This document shows positions 8,262 to 16,242 of a stretch of 64,000 nucleotides of DNA, piece after piece. Positions within the stretch are counted from its first letter, which is position 1. Each line of letters opens with the position of its first letter. The stretch lies in the NCBI GenBank assembly GCA_964235765.1, contig CAXSDH010000001.1, positions 1 through 64,000 on the forward strand. Direction: 5' to 3'. Both the position numbers and the translations under genes were made by a program. The stretch is from JAVVHH01 sp964235765 (lineage in GTDB: Bacteria > Pseudomonadota > Alphaproteobacteria > Acetobacterales > Acetobacteraceae). Under the pieces are notes generated by a model. It ran no database searches, was not told the origin of the DNA, and worked only from the letters and a program-made list of their open reading frames with translations.

Positions 8262-10521
8262 TCTCGCACCCACCCAGGCGCCGGCGCATGTCCGCCAGGG
8301 CTCCAGCATCGGTCAGCCGCTGACCCGGCGGGACGGCTTCCTCAAGGTCACCGGTGGCGCGCGGTATGCGGCGGACCATCACCCGGCGGGGATGCTGCAT
8401 GCCGTGCTGGCCGTGAGCAGCATCGCCCGCGGGCGGGTCGTTGCCTTGGATGTCGCGGCCGCGCAGGCGCATCGCGGCGTCGTCGCCGTCATGACGACCG
8501 CGAACGCCCCGGCGCTGGCTCAAAGCCCGGACGAGAAAACCAACCCGTTCATGTTCCGGCTGGACCTGCTGCAGAACGACCGGGTGCGGTACGCCAACCA
8601 GCCGATCGCCGTCGTCATCGCCGAGACGCTCGAAGCCGCGACCGAGGGCGCTGCGCTGCTGTCGCCGCGCTACGAGGCGGAGACGGCCCGGACCGGCCTG
8701 GATTCAGCCGACAGCTTCGTGCCGCCGGGCGTCGGTGTCGGCAGCCCGCCGCAGGTGAGCCATGGAGACGTGGAAGCCGGGCTGGCGGAGGCGTCGGTCC
8801 GGGTGGAGGCGACCTACGAGACGCCGGCGCAGTACCACAACGCCATGGAGCCGCACGCGATCGTGGCGTCGTGGGACGGCGACACGCTGTCGGTTGACAC
8901 GCCGAGCCAGGGGATGGCGATGGCGCAGGGGCGCATCGCCGGGTTGTTCGGCATCGCGCCGGACGGCATCCACATCCGCAGCGCGTTCCTCGGCGGCGGG
9001 TTCGGGTCGAAGGGCACGATCTCGGGCCCGCAGGTGCTGGGGATCATGGCGGCGCGGCTGGTTGGCCGCCCGGTGAAGCTGGTGCTGCGGCGGGAGCAGA
9101 TGTTCGGGCCTGTGGGCCACCGGGCGCCAACCCGCCAGACCCTGCGCCTGGGTGCGGACCAGCAGGGCGCGCTGACCGCGATCGACCACCACGCCAAGAC
9201 GACGTCAAGCACGTTCGACGACTTCTTCGAGCCCTCGGCGAACGCGTCCCACCCGCTTTACGCCAGCCCGGCCATCGCGACTTCGCATGAGGCGGTGCGG
9301 CTGGACACGGGGACGCCGACGTTCATGCGCGCGCCCGGGGAGGCGAGTGGGAGTGCCGCCCTGGAAAGCGCGATCGACGAGATGGCGCTGGCCTGCGGGA
9401 TGGACCCGCTGGCGTTCCGGCTAAAGAACTACGCCGAGGTCGAGCCGATCTCGGGCAAGCCGTTCTCCTCCAAGGCGCTCCGGGCCTGCTACGAGCAGGG
9501 CGCCGCGCGGTTCGGCTGGGCCGGGCGGCCGCTGGCGCCGCGGACGATGCGCGACGAGGCCGGCTTGCTGGTGGGGTGGGGCATGGGGACGGCGACGTTC
9601 CCGGCGCTGATGTTCCAGGCGAAGGCGCGGGCGGTGATCCGGGCGGACGGGGCCGGCGTGGTGGAGACCGGGGCGCACGACATGGGGCAGGGCGCCTGGA
9701 CCGCGTTCGCCCAGATCGCGGCCGACCAGTTGGGGCTCGACCTCGACCGGATCGACTTCCGGTCCGGCTCGTCGGACCTGCCGGACGCGGGCATCGCCGG
9801 TGGCTCCGCCCATACCGCGACGGTCGGCATGGCGATCCACGGCGCGGGGGCGGACGTCATCGCCAGGCTCGCGGACCTCGCGACCGGGGATGAGCGGTCG
9901 CCGCTGTTCGGCGCCGGCAACGCGGGAGTGGTCGCCCGCGACGGGCGGCTGCACCGGCGCGACGACGAAGCGCGGAGCGAGGCGTATTCCGATATCCTGG
10001 GCCGCGCCGGCCTGGCGGAGGTCGAGGGGCACGGCAGCGGCGCCGCCGACCCGGCGGCGCAGGCGGCCTATGCGATGCACGCGCACGGGGCGGTGTTCGC
10101 CGAGGTGAAGGTCGATCCCGAGCTGGGCCAGGTGCGCGTGAGCCGGCTGGTCGGCGCCTTCGCCGCGGGCACGATCGTCAACCCGCGGCTGGTGCGCAGC
10201 CAGTATTATGGCGGCATGATCTGGGGACTGTCGTTCGCGCTGCACGAGCATGCGGTGATGGATAAGCGGACGGGGCGGCCGATGAACCCGAACCTCGCCG
10301 AATACCACGTGCCGGTGAATGCCGACGTGCCCTCCGTCGAGGCGATCCTGGTGGAGGAGCGGGACTCGCACGTCAACGCCCTGGGCATCAAGGGCGTGGG
10401 GGAAATCGGCATCGTGGGCACGGCGGGGGCCATCGCGAATGCGGTTTGGCATGCGACCGGCGTGCGGGTGCGGCGCTTTCCGATCGCGCTCGAAAGCCTG
10501 ATCGGGCCGTCCCGACGGTAG
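8254..10521 (+). CDS. Molybdenum-cofactor large subunit, PaoC/YagR type
   Basis: Catalytic subunit, 755 residues, the usual length for the PaoC branch. Start ATG 8254 is inside the end of the FAD gene; the frame is open further upstream but reads only in the shadow of that gene. Characteristic segments are GQPLTRRDGFLKVTGGARYAA at the N-terminus (shown here over 20 residues as GQPLTRRDGF then LKVTGGARYA), GGGFGSKG, the HDMGQGAWT cofactor loop, and KGVGEIGIVGTAGA near residue 715 with the conserved catalytic glutamate. It would hydroxylate aldehydes or N-heteroaromatics using water, passing electrons through the Fe-S and FAD subunits. The substrate is not predictable. No XdhC-type insertion chaperone or cytosine-dinucleotide synthase gene is in the window. 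Confidence 0.93.
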   Translation: MSDLAPTQAPAHVRQGSSIGQPLTRRDGFLKVTGGARYAADHHPAGMLHAVLAVSSIARGRVVALDVAAAQAHRGVVAVMTTANAPALAQSPDEKTNPFMFRLDLLQNDRVRYANQPIAVVIAETLEAATEGAALLSPRYEAETARTGLDSADSFVPPGVGVGSPPQVSHGDVEAGLAEASVRVEATYETPAQYHNAMEPHAIVASWDGDTLSVDTPSQGMAMAQGRIAGLFGIAPDGIHIRSAFLGGGFGSKGTISGPQVLGIMAARLVGRPVKLVLRREQMFGPVGHRAPTRQTLRLGADQQGALTAIDHHAKTTSSTFDDFFEPSANASHPLYASPAIATSHEAVRLDTGTPTFMRAPGEASGSAALESAIDEMALACGMDPLAFRLKNYAEVEPISGKPFSSKALRACYEQGAARFGWAGRPLAPRTMRDEAGLLVGWGMGTATFPALMFQAKARAVIRADGAGVVETGAHDMGQGAWTAFAQIAADQLGLDLDRIDFRSGSSDLPDAGIAGGSAHTATVGMAIHGAGADVIARLADLATGDERSPLFGAGNAGVVARDGRLHRRDDEARSEAYSDILGRAGLAEVEGHGSGAADPAAQAAYAMHAHGAVFAEVKVDPELGQVRVSRLVGAFAAGTIVNPRLVRSQYYGGMIWGLSFALHEHAVMDKRTGRPMNPNLAEYHVPVNADVPSVEAILVEERDSHVNALGIKGVGEIGIVGTAGAIANAVWHATGVRVRRFPIALESLIGPSRR

Positions 10522-10569
10522 CCGTTCGTTTCAGGCGTGACCGGCCCGGCGGTGCGGATCGGCCCGTGG

Positions 10570-11106
10570 TCAGGCGTATGGCTCGGCCATCTCCGGATGG
10601 TGGGCGAGGTGGTCGCGCAGCAGGCCCTGCATGCCGCCGGACGCAATCATGCCGCGCACGCCTTCAGGCAGAGGCGGGTATGTGGCGGCCTGCCCGGTAG
10701 AGAGGTTCGTGACCGTGCCGGTCAGCATGCCGGCCTCGATCTCGTCGCCGTCGCGCACCAGGGCGGCGATGCCGGCGCAGGCCATGAGCACCGGCACCGC
10801 CAGCCCGACCGCGGCGCGGAACGAGCGGAACGGCATCGACTCGCACAGGATGCGGACGCCGAGCGACTTCAGCGCGATCAGCCCCTGGTTGTGCGCCTTG
10901 CCACAGAGGAAGTTGCGGCCGGCGACGATGAAGTCGCCGGGGGCGAGGCGGTCGCGCAGCGTGGGATCCACCTGCTCGAACAGATGCGGCAGCAGTTCCT
11001 CGGGCTTCGTAACCCGGCGGATGACGAAGTCGAAGGCGATGACGCCCCCATCGTGCGGCACGTCGTCGCCCAGGACATGGGCGCGGCCGCGGGTGGTCCA
11101 CTCCAC
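10570..11106 (-). CDS. Aconitase/isopropylmalate-dehydratase-like small (swivel) subunit
   Basis: LeuD-like swivel domain, 178 residues. Landmarks are FIVAGRNFLCGKAHNQG, a variant of the family loop GxNFGCGSSREH (here LCGKAHNQG), and LGVRILCESMPFRSF. I start at GTG 11106, two bases after the large-subunit stop. The frame is open far upstream but only in the shadow of the large subunit. Together with the large subunit it would isomerise or (de)hydrate a 2-hydroxy-acid. The divergent substrate-loop sequence (KAHNQG instead of SSREH) argues against leucine biosynthesis and for a paralogous hydro-lyase of unknown substrate, such as homoaconitase or dimethylmalate-dehydratase-type enzymes. Confidence 0.8.
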   Translation of the reverse strand: MEWTTRGRAHVLGDDVPHDGGVIAFDFVIRRVTKPEELLPHLFEQVDPTLRDRLAPGDFIVAGRNFLCGKAHNQGLIALKSLGVRILCESMPFRSFRAAVGLAVPVLMACAGIAALVRDGDEIEAGMLTGTVTNLSTGQAATYPPLPEGVRGMIASGGMQGLLRDHLAHHPEMAEPYA

Positions 11107-11108
11107 GC

Positions 11109-12362
11109 TCAGGCCCCCTGATACGTTTTTTGGGCGGCGATGTGGCCGGCCACGGCGGAGGCGGCGACGGTGGCGGGGCTGGCGAGGTAGCAAAGCGAGT
11201 CCTTCGCCCCCATGCGGCCCGCGCCATTGGTGGCGGCGGTGGAAATCGAGACCTCGCCCGGCCCCATCGGACCGCCGACCCCGCCTGCGCACGGCCCGCA
11301 GCCCGGCGGCAGCAGGACGGCGCCCGCCTCCATCAGCCGTTGCGCGAGGCCCGCGTCGGCCATGCGCCGCGCGATCGCGACGGTGCCGGGCACGACGAAC
11401 AGGCGGACGTTCAGCGCGACCCGGCGCTCGCCGATGACGGCGGCCGCCAGCTCGAAATCCTCGTACATGCCTGACCCGCAGGAGCCGATATAGGCGTGGT
11501 CGATATGGGTTCCGAGCACGCTTTCGAGGCTGGCGGCACGGTCGGGCGCGCCCGGCAGGGCCACCTGGGGCGAGAGGCCGGACAGGTCGATCGCGATTCG
11601 GCTCTCGAAGGCGGCGGCCGGGTCGGCGTCGACCCAGCGTGCGTCGCGCGGGGCGCCGGTGGGGGAGAGCGGCGGAAACAGGACGGTGTTGACGCCGATC
11701 TCGGTCAGCGTGTTGCAAAGCGCGACGCGCGCCGCAAGCGGCATGCGGTCCACCGCCGGGCCGCCGAACTCCACCGCCCGGTCGTCGAACTCCACGCCGA
11801 GGCGGCCGGAGGTGAGATCGGACGACAGCTTGAAGCCGAGGTCGCGCGGATGGACACCCGGGCGGAACGCGCCCTCGAGGTCGATGCGCAGCGTCCGCGG
11901 CACGACGGTCCAGATGGTGCCGGTGGCGAGCACCGCCGGCAGCTCAGGGCCGGCGCGGAGGGCGAGGGCGCCGATCGCGCCGAAATTGGTGCAGTGCATG
12001 TCGTAGGCGAACAGGAACATGCCGGGGCGGACCAGGCCGGACTCCATCGGGTAGATATGCCCGTGCCCGGCCCGCCCGGCGTCGTGGAACCTGCCGACGC
12101 GCCATTCCGCGGCGATCCGGCGATTGCGGCGGGCCTGCTCGATCGCGCGCGGGGTGGTGGAGACGACCTGGTGATCGACGATGATCGCCACCCGCTCGGG
12201 GTTCGCGATGCGGCGGTATCCGGCGCCGTGCAACTGGTCATAGGCGGTCTCGACGCAGCCGTCGTGCAGGATGACCAGCTCCGGATCGGGCTCCACCACC
12301 TCGCCGGCGGCGACGCTGGGGCGGCCGCAGGCGCGGGCGAGAAGCTGTTCGACCAAGGTCAT
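11109..12362 (-). CDS. Aconitase/isopropylmalate-dehydratase-like large subunit
   Basis: LeuC-like subunit, 417 residues from ATG 12362 (an ATG two codons earlier at 12368 is equally possible). The [4Fe-4S] ligands are visible as GSCGSG and GCGPCAGG, and the HDG and HCTNFGAIGA-type segments of the active site are present (AYDMHCTNFG). The protein starts MTLVEQLLARACGR, as in LeuC/homoaconitase proteins. The small subunit follows with a two-base gap. Located between a molybdenum dehydrogenase operon and an extradiol dioxygenase, it is more likely catabolic than biosynthetic; that is inference. A short open frame with a good ribosome-binding site overlaps its start. Confidence 0.85.
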   Translation of the reverse strand: MTLVEQLLARACGRPSVAAGEVVEPDPELVILHDGCVETAYDQLHGAGYRRIANPERVAIIVDHQVVSTTPRAIEQARRNRRIAAEWRVGRFHDAGRAGHGHIYPMESGLVRPGMFLFAYDMHCTNFGAIGALALRAGPELPAVLATGTIWTVVPRTLRIDLEGAFRPGVHPRDLGFKLSSDLTSGRLGVEFDDRAVEFGGPAVDRMPLAARVALCNTLTEIGVNTVLFPPLSPTGAPRDARWVDADPAAAFESRIAIDLSGLSPQVALPGAPDRAASLESVLGTHIDHAYIGSCGSGMYEDFELAAAVIGERRVALNVRLFVVPGTVAIARRMADAGLAQRLMEAGAVLLPPGCGPCAGGVGGPMGPGEVSISTAATNGAGRMGAKDSLCYLASPATVAASAVAGHIAAQKTYQGA

Positions 12363-12394
12363 GTGCATTTGGCCAGTGTCATCGTGCCGTCCAT
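12359..12394 (-). promoter_or_regulatory. Possible 11-codon leader ORF coupled to the dehydratase large subunit
   Basis: ATG 12394 is preceded by a strong GGGAGA and encodes MDGTMTLAKCT before a TGA that overlaps the large-subunit ATG 12362 (ATGA). The large-subunit start itself has no clear ribosome-binding site. Termination-reinitiation from this short frame would explain how it is translated. It is too short to tell from chance by sequence alone. Confidence 0.3.
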
Positions 12395-12604
12395 TCGGAT
12401 CTCCCTGATGCCGCCCTCGGCGCCGCACCTGACTTCGTCATCCCAGCCCCATCCTTTCGGCCGGTAGCCGGCGGCGCCCGTTGCCGGGCCTTGGTCCCGG
12501 TCCTACGAACACTCGGGGAGGCTGGCCGGGAATTCAACGCTATCGGGAAAGCGCCCAGATGAAAATCACCGAAATCTGCCCTCCGTTCCACCGGGCTGGC
12601 GCAC

Positions 12605-13456
12605 TTAGGCCGCGCCGATGGTGGCCTCAACGGCGGCGCGCAACTCCGGCGTGACGTCGGGCAGCACGCCCCACCAGGCGGCGAAGGCGGGACGCGCCTG
12701 GTGCAGCAGCATGCCGAGGCCGTTGACGACAGGATTGCCGCGGGCGCGCGCGGAAACCAGCAACGGCGGCGAGAGCGGGTTGTAGATGATGTCGCAGACC
12801 AGTGCTTCGGTGGGAAGCGCGTCCAGACGCAGATCTAGCGCGGGTTGGCCGGACATGCCCTGGTCGGTGGTGTTGACCAGCAACGCCGCCCCGGCGAGCG
12901 CGGCGTGGCGCTCCGGCCAATCCAGCACGGCGATGGGGCCGCCGAGCTCGGCCTTGAGGGCTTCGGCGCGGGCGCGGGTGCGGTTGAGCAGGCGGATGTC
13001 CGGCACGCCCTGCTCGAGCAAGCTCACGACCACGCTGCGCGCGCTGCCGCCGGCCCCGAGCACGACGGCCGGGCCGGCCGCAGGCTGCCAGCCCGGGTCG
13101 CCGTCATAGAGGTTCTGGATGAAGCCGTAGCCGTCCTTGTTGTAGCCGCTGAGCGAGAAGTCGGGCTCGACCACGACGAGGTTGACGGCGCCCATCCTTT
13201 GAGCCGTCGGGTCGAGCCTGTCCACGATGCGGGCGGCGGCCTCCTTGTGCGGCATGGTGACATTGCATCCGGCCAGGCCGAGGGCCGGTAGGCCGCGGAG
13301 CGCGGCTTGCAGTGCGGCGGGCTGCACTTGCATCAGGATGTAGTCGCCGGCGATGTCGTAGCGGTCCAGCCAGTAGCGGTGGATTTTCGGCGAGCGCGAG
13401 GCGAAGACGGGGAGGCCGAGCAGGCCGGCGGCGCGGTAGGTTTTCGGGTCGGGCAT
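12605..13456 (-). CDS. aroE: Shikimate (or quinate/shikimate) dehydrogenase
   Basis: A 283-residue dehydrogenase that interconverts 3-dehydroshikimate and shikimate with NAD(P)H. Visible motifs: SRSPKIH (the substrate-binding SxS segment), VTMPHKEAA with the catalytic lysine, YNKDGYGF with the paired aspartate, and the nucleotide loop VLGAGGSARSV. Start ATG 13456 lies two bases after the dioxygenase stop, so the two are one transcript. The dioxygenase neighbour favours an AroE paralogue serving ring-compound or quinate catabolism over the housekeeping copy, but this cannot be settled without the rest of the genome. Confidence 0.85.
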   Translation of the reverse strand: MPDPKTYRAAGLLGLPVFASRSPKIHRYWLDRYDIAGDYILMQVQPAALQAALRGLPALGLAGCNVTMPHKEAAARIVDRLDPTAQRMGAVNLVVVEPDFSLSGYNKDGYGFIQNLYDGDPGWQPAAGPAVVLGAGGSARSVVVSLLEQGVPDIRLLNRTRARAEALKAELGGPIAVLDWPERHAALAGAALLVNTTDQGMSGQPALDLRLDALPTEALVCDIIYNPLSPPLLVSARARGNPVVNGLGMLLHQARPAFAAWWGVLPDVTPELRAAVEATIGAA

Positions 13457-13458
13457 GC

Positions 13459-14433
13459 TTACGGCTGGTTTTCCGGCAAGGGCGGGGTGCCTCGGGTGTG
13501 GAACGACTCGATGGTTTTGAGGCCCCAGGCCTGGCCTTTCTTGCGCTCCGTCTCGCTCCAGGTGACGGGGACGTGGTCTGGGGCGAGGATCAGGCGGGCG
13601 CCGGCGTTGGCCACCTCGACCCGGTTGCCGCCGGGCTCGAAGACGTAGAGGAAGAACGTCTGCTGGACGGCATGCTTGTGCGGCCCGGTCTCGATCGGGA
13701 CGCCGGCTTCCAGGAACACGTCGGCGGCGCGCAGGATGTCCTCGCGGCTGTCGAGCGCGAAGGTGACGTGGTGGAAGCGGCCGCGGACGCCGTGCGCCTC
13801 CTTGGTATAGGCGAAATCGTAGCTCTTGTTCGTGGCGGTCAGCCACATGCCGGCCTCCTCGCCGCTGTCGAGCACGATGCGCTCCGTCAAGCGGAAGCCA
13901 AGGGCGCGCTCGAAGAAGGCGCGATTGGCGGCGACATCGACGGCGAGGCAGTTGAAATGGTCCAGCCGGCGGACGTTGCAGCCGCGGGCGGGATAGCGCT
14001 GAGCCTGGTTCTTCAGCGCGGGGCGAAGCGCCTGGGGCGGCTGGTATCGCTCGGTTTCGTAGTAGATCTCCAGTACATGGCCGTCCGGATCGTGGAAACG
14101 GTATCCAGGCCCGTGGCCGACACCCTCGACCCAGCCGATCCCGGCCCCCTCGCGTTCCAATGCCGCGACCCGGCGGGCCAGGGCCTGGGGCGAGCGGGCG
14201 CGGAACGCGGCGTGGCCCAGGCCCGAGGTGGCGGACGCGGTCAGGACCAGGCTGCACCGCTCGTAGTCGTCCCAGCCGCGCAGCAGCACGCTGCCGCCCG
14301 CGCGGCCGGCTTCCGTCATTCCCATCGGGCCCATGAAAAAGGCGAGGCTCTCCTCAGGGGTGGGCGTCAGCAGTTCGATATGGCCGAGATGGGCGATGTC
14401 GAGGCACGGTTCCAAAGCCGGACCGGCGCTCAT
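13459..14433 (-). CDS. Extradiol ring-cleavage dioxygenase (vicinal oxygen chelate, type I)
   Basis: A 324-residue two-module VOC protein resembling catechol 2,3-dioxygenases. The N-terminal module (HLGHIELLTPTPEESLAFF) has lost metal ligands as usual. The C-terminal module carries the iron ligands His in RRLDHFNCLAV, His in FHHVTFALD and Glu in NRVEVANAG. I choose ATG 14433 (MSAGPALEP); the frame is open to 14499 but that stretch is low-complexity. It would cleave a catecholic ring next to the hydroxyls, giving a semialdehyde. The downstream-coupled dehydrogenase suggests a small aromatic-compound module. Confidence 0.85.
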   Translation of the reverse strand: MSAGPALEPCLDIAHLGHIELLTPTPEESLAFFMGPMGMTEAGRAGGSVLLRGWDDYERCSLVLTASATSGLGHAAFRARSPQALARRVAALEREGAGIGWVEGVGHGPGYRFHDPDGHVLEIYYETERYQPPQALRPALKNQAQRYPARGCNVRRLDHFNCLAVDVAANRAFFERALGFRLTERIVLDSGEEAGMWLTATNKSYDFAYTKEAHGVRGRFHHVTFALDSREDILRAADVFLEAGVPIETGPHKHAVQQTFFLYVFEPGGNRVEVANAGARLILAPDHVPVTWSETERKKGQAWGLKTIESFHTRGTPPLPENQP

Positions 14434-14526
14434 GGTACCGCCGGTCCCAGCCGGAACCGCGTCCCGCGGCGGGGGCGCCTTCAGCGACCTCGGCGGCATC
14501 GGTGATTTCCCCTTCGGATCGGATGG

Positions 14527-14820
14527 TGGTGGCCCTCCCCGGATTCGAACCGGGACGCCCGCAAAGGCGCGCGATTTTCATACCACTTCGGCTTTCGCCG
14601 CCCCGTTTCCGGGTTCGTGGTCTGGACTGTCCCTTCGTCCTGCCGCCGGAGCGGTTTAGACGCTGCCCGTCCAGTCTCTACACCTTCCCGTCGCCGGGCT
14701 TGGCTCGGGATCAGCAGTGAAGCCTTCCCCGACTTTGAGCAGTTCTACTCCCGGCATTTCCACCGGGGCACCCAATTTATCCTCTGAGTCGCGTTCGTCT
14801 ACCAGTTCCGACAGAGGGCC
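14527..14820 (-). tRNA. tRNA-Leu(CAA), interrupted by a group I intron
   Basis: The 5' exon is 14786-14820 and the 3' exon 14527-14578, including an encoded CCA. The exons join into a complete class II tRNA. The acceptor GGCCCTC pairs with GAGGGCC, the D stem TCG with CGA, the anticodon stem CGCGA with TCGCG, and the variable arm CGCC with GGCG. The T arm is CCCGG-TTCGAAT-CCGGG, with discriminator A. The joined anticodon loop is C-T-C-A-A-A-A, giving anticodon CAA (codon UUG). The long variable arm and A discriminator both fit leucine. The break lies between anticodon positions 34 and 35, the same place as the well-known intron of cyanobacterial tRNA-Leu(UAA). Without splicing, no functional tRNA can form. 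Confidence 0.93.
14579..14785 (-). ncRNA. Group I self-splicing intron (subgroup IC3-like), 207 nt
   Basis: All four conserved core elements can be read on the minus strand. Q is GATCCCGAGCCAAGCCC (14696-14712). R is GTGTAGAGACTGGACG (14669-14684). S is GGGACAGTCCAGACC (14619-14633). A P-like GTCGGGGAAGGC precedes Q. P7 pairs GACTG (14672-14676) with CAGTC (14625-14629). Two GAAA-tetraloop hairpins (14602-14613 and 14589-14600) sit inside an ACCAC/GTGGT stem near the 3' end. The intron ends in the obligatory G (14579). P1 can form between exon ACTC plus intron A and the internal guide TGGGT (14770-14774). The R and S region closely resembles the 205-nt Azoarcus tRNA-Ile intron. There is no homing-endonuclease ORF. 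The 5' splice-site base is C rather than the usual U. Confidence 0.9.
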
Positions 14821-14961
14821 ATGCGCCAGCATCTAGCATGGCCAAATCGGCCAGCCAAGCCGGAATGGCCCAGGCACGGCCCAGGCACGGCCCCGGCGCT
14901 CAAGGGCGTTTGACCGCGCCGCCGCGTAGTCTAGCCTGCTGCACTCCGGCTAGGAGCCGCC

Positions 14962-16242
14962 ATGCAACATCCGCCCCCACCCCTGCGGCCAAACGAAAAG
15001 AAGTCGGTCCCACGCGCGATCGTGCTGACGTCGCATCCGCGCAACGCCCTGGTTCGCCGGCCCGTGGCCTGGGGCGCGCCGGACGCGAGGGGCCGCGGGC
15101 CGGTCGTGGCGACCTTGCACGCCACCAAGGACCGCAACGCCATCGGCACGCATGCGGGGGCGTATTCGCTGTATCGCGCGCTCGCCATCGCCGCCGGCCA
15201 GCTCGACGCCGGCCACCGGCCGGACCTGACGAACACGCGCCCAGCCGTCGCCATAGGACCCTTCGCGCAGTGGTCGGACCCCGGGGCCATCGTTTCGCTC
15301 GACCCTTGGGGCCACCTGACGACCGAGGCGTTTGCGGACGAGCTCGCGGCCGGGGTGGATGTGCGCCCCAGCATCTCGATCACCCGCGCGCACCTCAACA
15401 TGCCCGAGGTCAACGCCGCCGTGCAGGCCGGGCGGCTCGTGCCCGACGGCGCCGTGCTGGCGGCTTCGGGCGACGTCCGCGTCACCAAGATCGCCATCGA
15501 GCCGGTTTGGCACCTGCCCGGGGTGGCCAGGCGCTTCGGCGTGGCGCTCCCCGACCTGCGGCGCGCCCTGTTCGAGCATACCGGCGGGATGTTCCCGGAA
15601 CTGGTGACCCGGCCCGACCTCGACGTGTTCCTGCCGCCGATCGGCGGCACGACCGTCTACCTGTTCGGGGACCCTGCGCAACTCGGCAAGCCGGCCACCC
15701 GGATCGCCTGCCGCATCCACGACGAGTGCAACGGATCGGATGTGTTCGGGTCCGACATCTGCACCTGCCGGCCCTACCTTGCCCAAGGGATCGAGGTCTG
15801 CATCGCCATGGCGCAGTCGGGCGGCGTCGGCGCCGTGATCTACAACCGCAAGGAGGGCCGCGCCCTGGGCGAGGTCACGAAGTTCCTCGTCTACAACGCC
15901 CGCAAGCGGCAGGAGGGCGGCGACAGGGCGGACGCCTATTTCGAGCGGACGGAATGCGTGGCGGGCGTGCAGGACATGCGATGCCAGGAGCTGATGCCCG
16001 ACGTGCTGCATTGGCTCGGCATTGCGCGCATCGACCAACTCGTCTCCATGAGCAACCTGAAATACGCGCCCATCGTGGGCAGCGGCATCGAGGTCGTGGA
16101 GCGCGTGCCGATCCCGGATTGGCTGATCCCGCCGGAAGCCAGCGTCGAGATGGATGCCAAGAAGGCCGCCGGGTATTACACGGCCGCGGCGCCCGGCCCG
16201 GGGCAGTTGCACGTGCCCAAGGGGCGCAAGCTCGATGAGTGA
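14962..16242 (+). CDS. GTP cyclohydrolase II homologue of the URC1 type (uracil catabolism)
   Basis: A 426-residue protein, about twice the length of RibA. The C-terminal half carries the cyclohydrolase II zinc motif in URC1 form, RIHDECNGSDVFGSDICTC, with three cysteines near residues 256-270, then GGVGAVIYNRKEGRALG and a DMRCQELMPDVLHWLGI segment equivalent to the catalytic region of RibA. The N-terminal half (TLHATKDRNAIGTHAGAYS) is specific to the long homologues. In yeast, URC1 works with a uracil phosphoribosyltransferase in the reductive-independent uracil degradation route, and bacterial homologues cluster likewise. Here the next gene is exactly that enzyme, overlapping by four bases. 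Start ATG 14962 has TAGGAG nine bases upstream. A riboflavin role is less likely from context. Confidence 0.8.
   Translation: MQHPPPPLRPNEKKSVPRAIVLTSHPRNALVRRPVAWGAPDARGRGPVVATLHATKDRNAIGTHAGAYSLYRALAIAAGQLDAGHRPDLTNTRPAVAIGPFAQWSDPGAIVSLDPWGHLTTEAFADELAAGVDVRPSISITRAHLNMPEVNAAVQAGRLVPDGAVLAASGDVRVTKIAIEPVWHLPGVARRFGVALPDLRRALFEHTGGMFPELVTRPDLDVFLPPIGGTTVYLFGDPAQLGKPATRIACRIHDECNGSDVFGSDICTCRPYLAQGIEVCIAMAQSGGVGAVIYNRKEGRALGEVTKFLVYNARKRQEGGDRADAYFERTECVAGVQDMRCQELMPDVLHWLGIARIDQLVSMSNLKYAPIVGSGIEVVERVPIPDWLIPPEASVEMDAKKAAGYYTAAAPGPGQLHVPKGRKLDE

Noticed and set aside
12605..14257. A long minus-strand frame joining a 250-codon N-terminal part to the shikimate dehydrogenase
   Set aside because: The extra part is an out-of-frame shadow of the dioxygenase gene, Arg/Pro-rich with no domain. 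The dehydrogenase starts cleanly at 13456, two bases after the dioxygenase stop.
14502..14720. Short plus-strand open frames across the tRNA-Leu region
   Set aside because: They lie antisense to a well-supported split tRNA and intron and have no ribosome-binding sites or coding character.
14527..14820. The split tRNA as a degenerate tRNA pseudogene or tmRNA
   Set aside because: Both exons pair perfectly in every stem, and the insert has all group I core elements. tmRNA features such as a tag ORF are absent.
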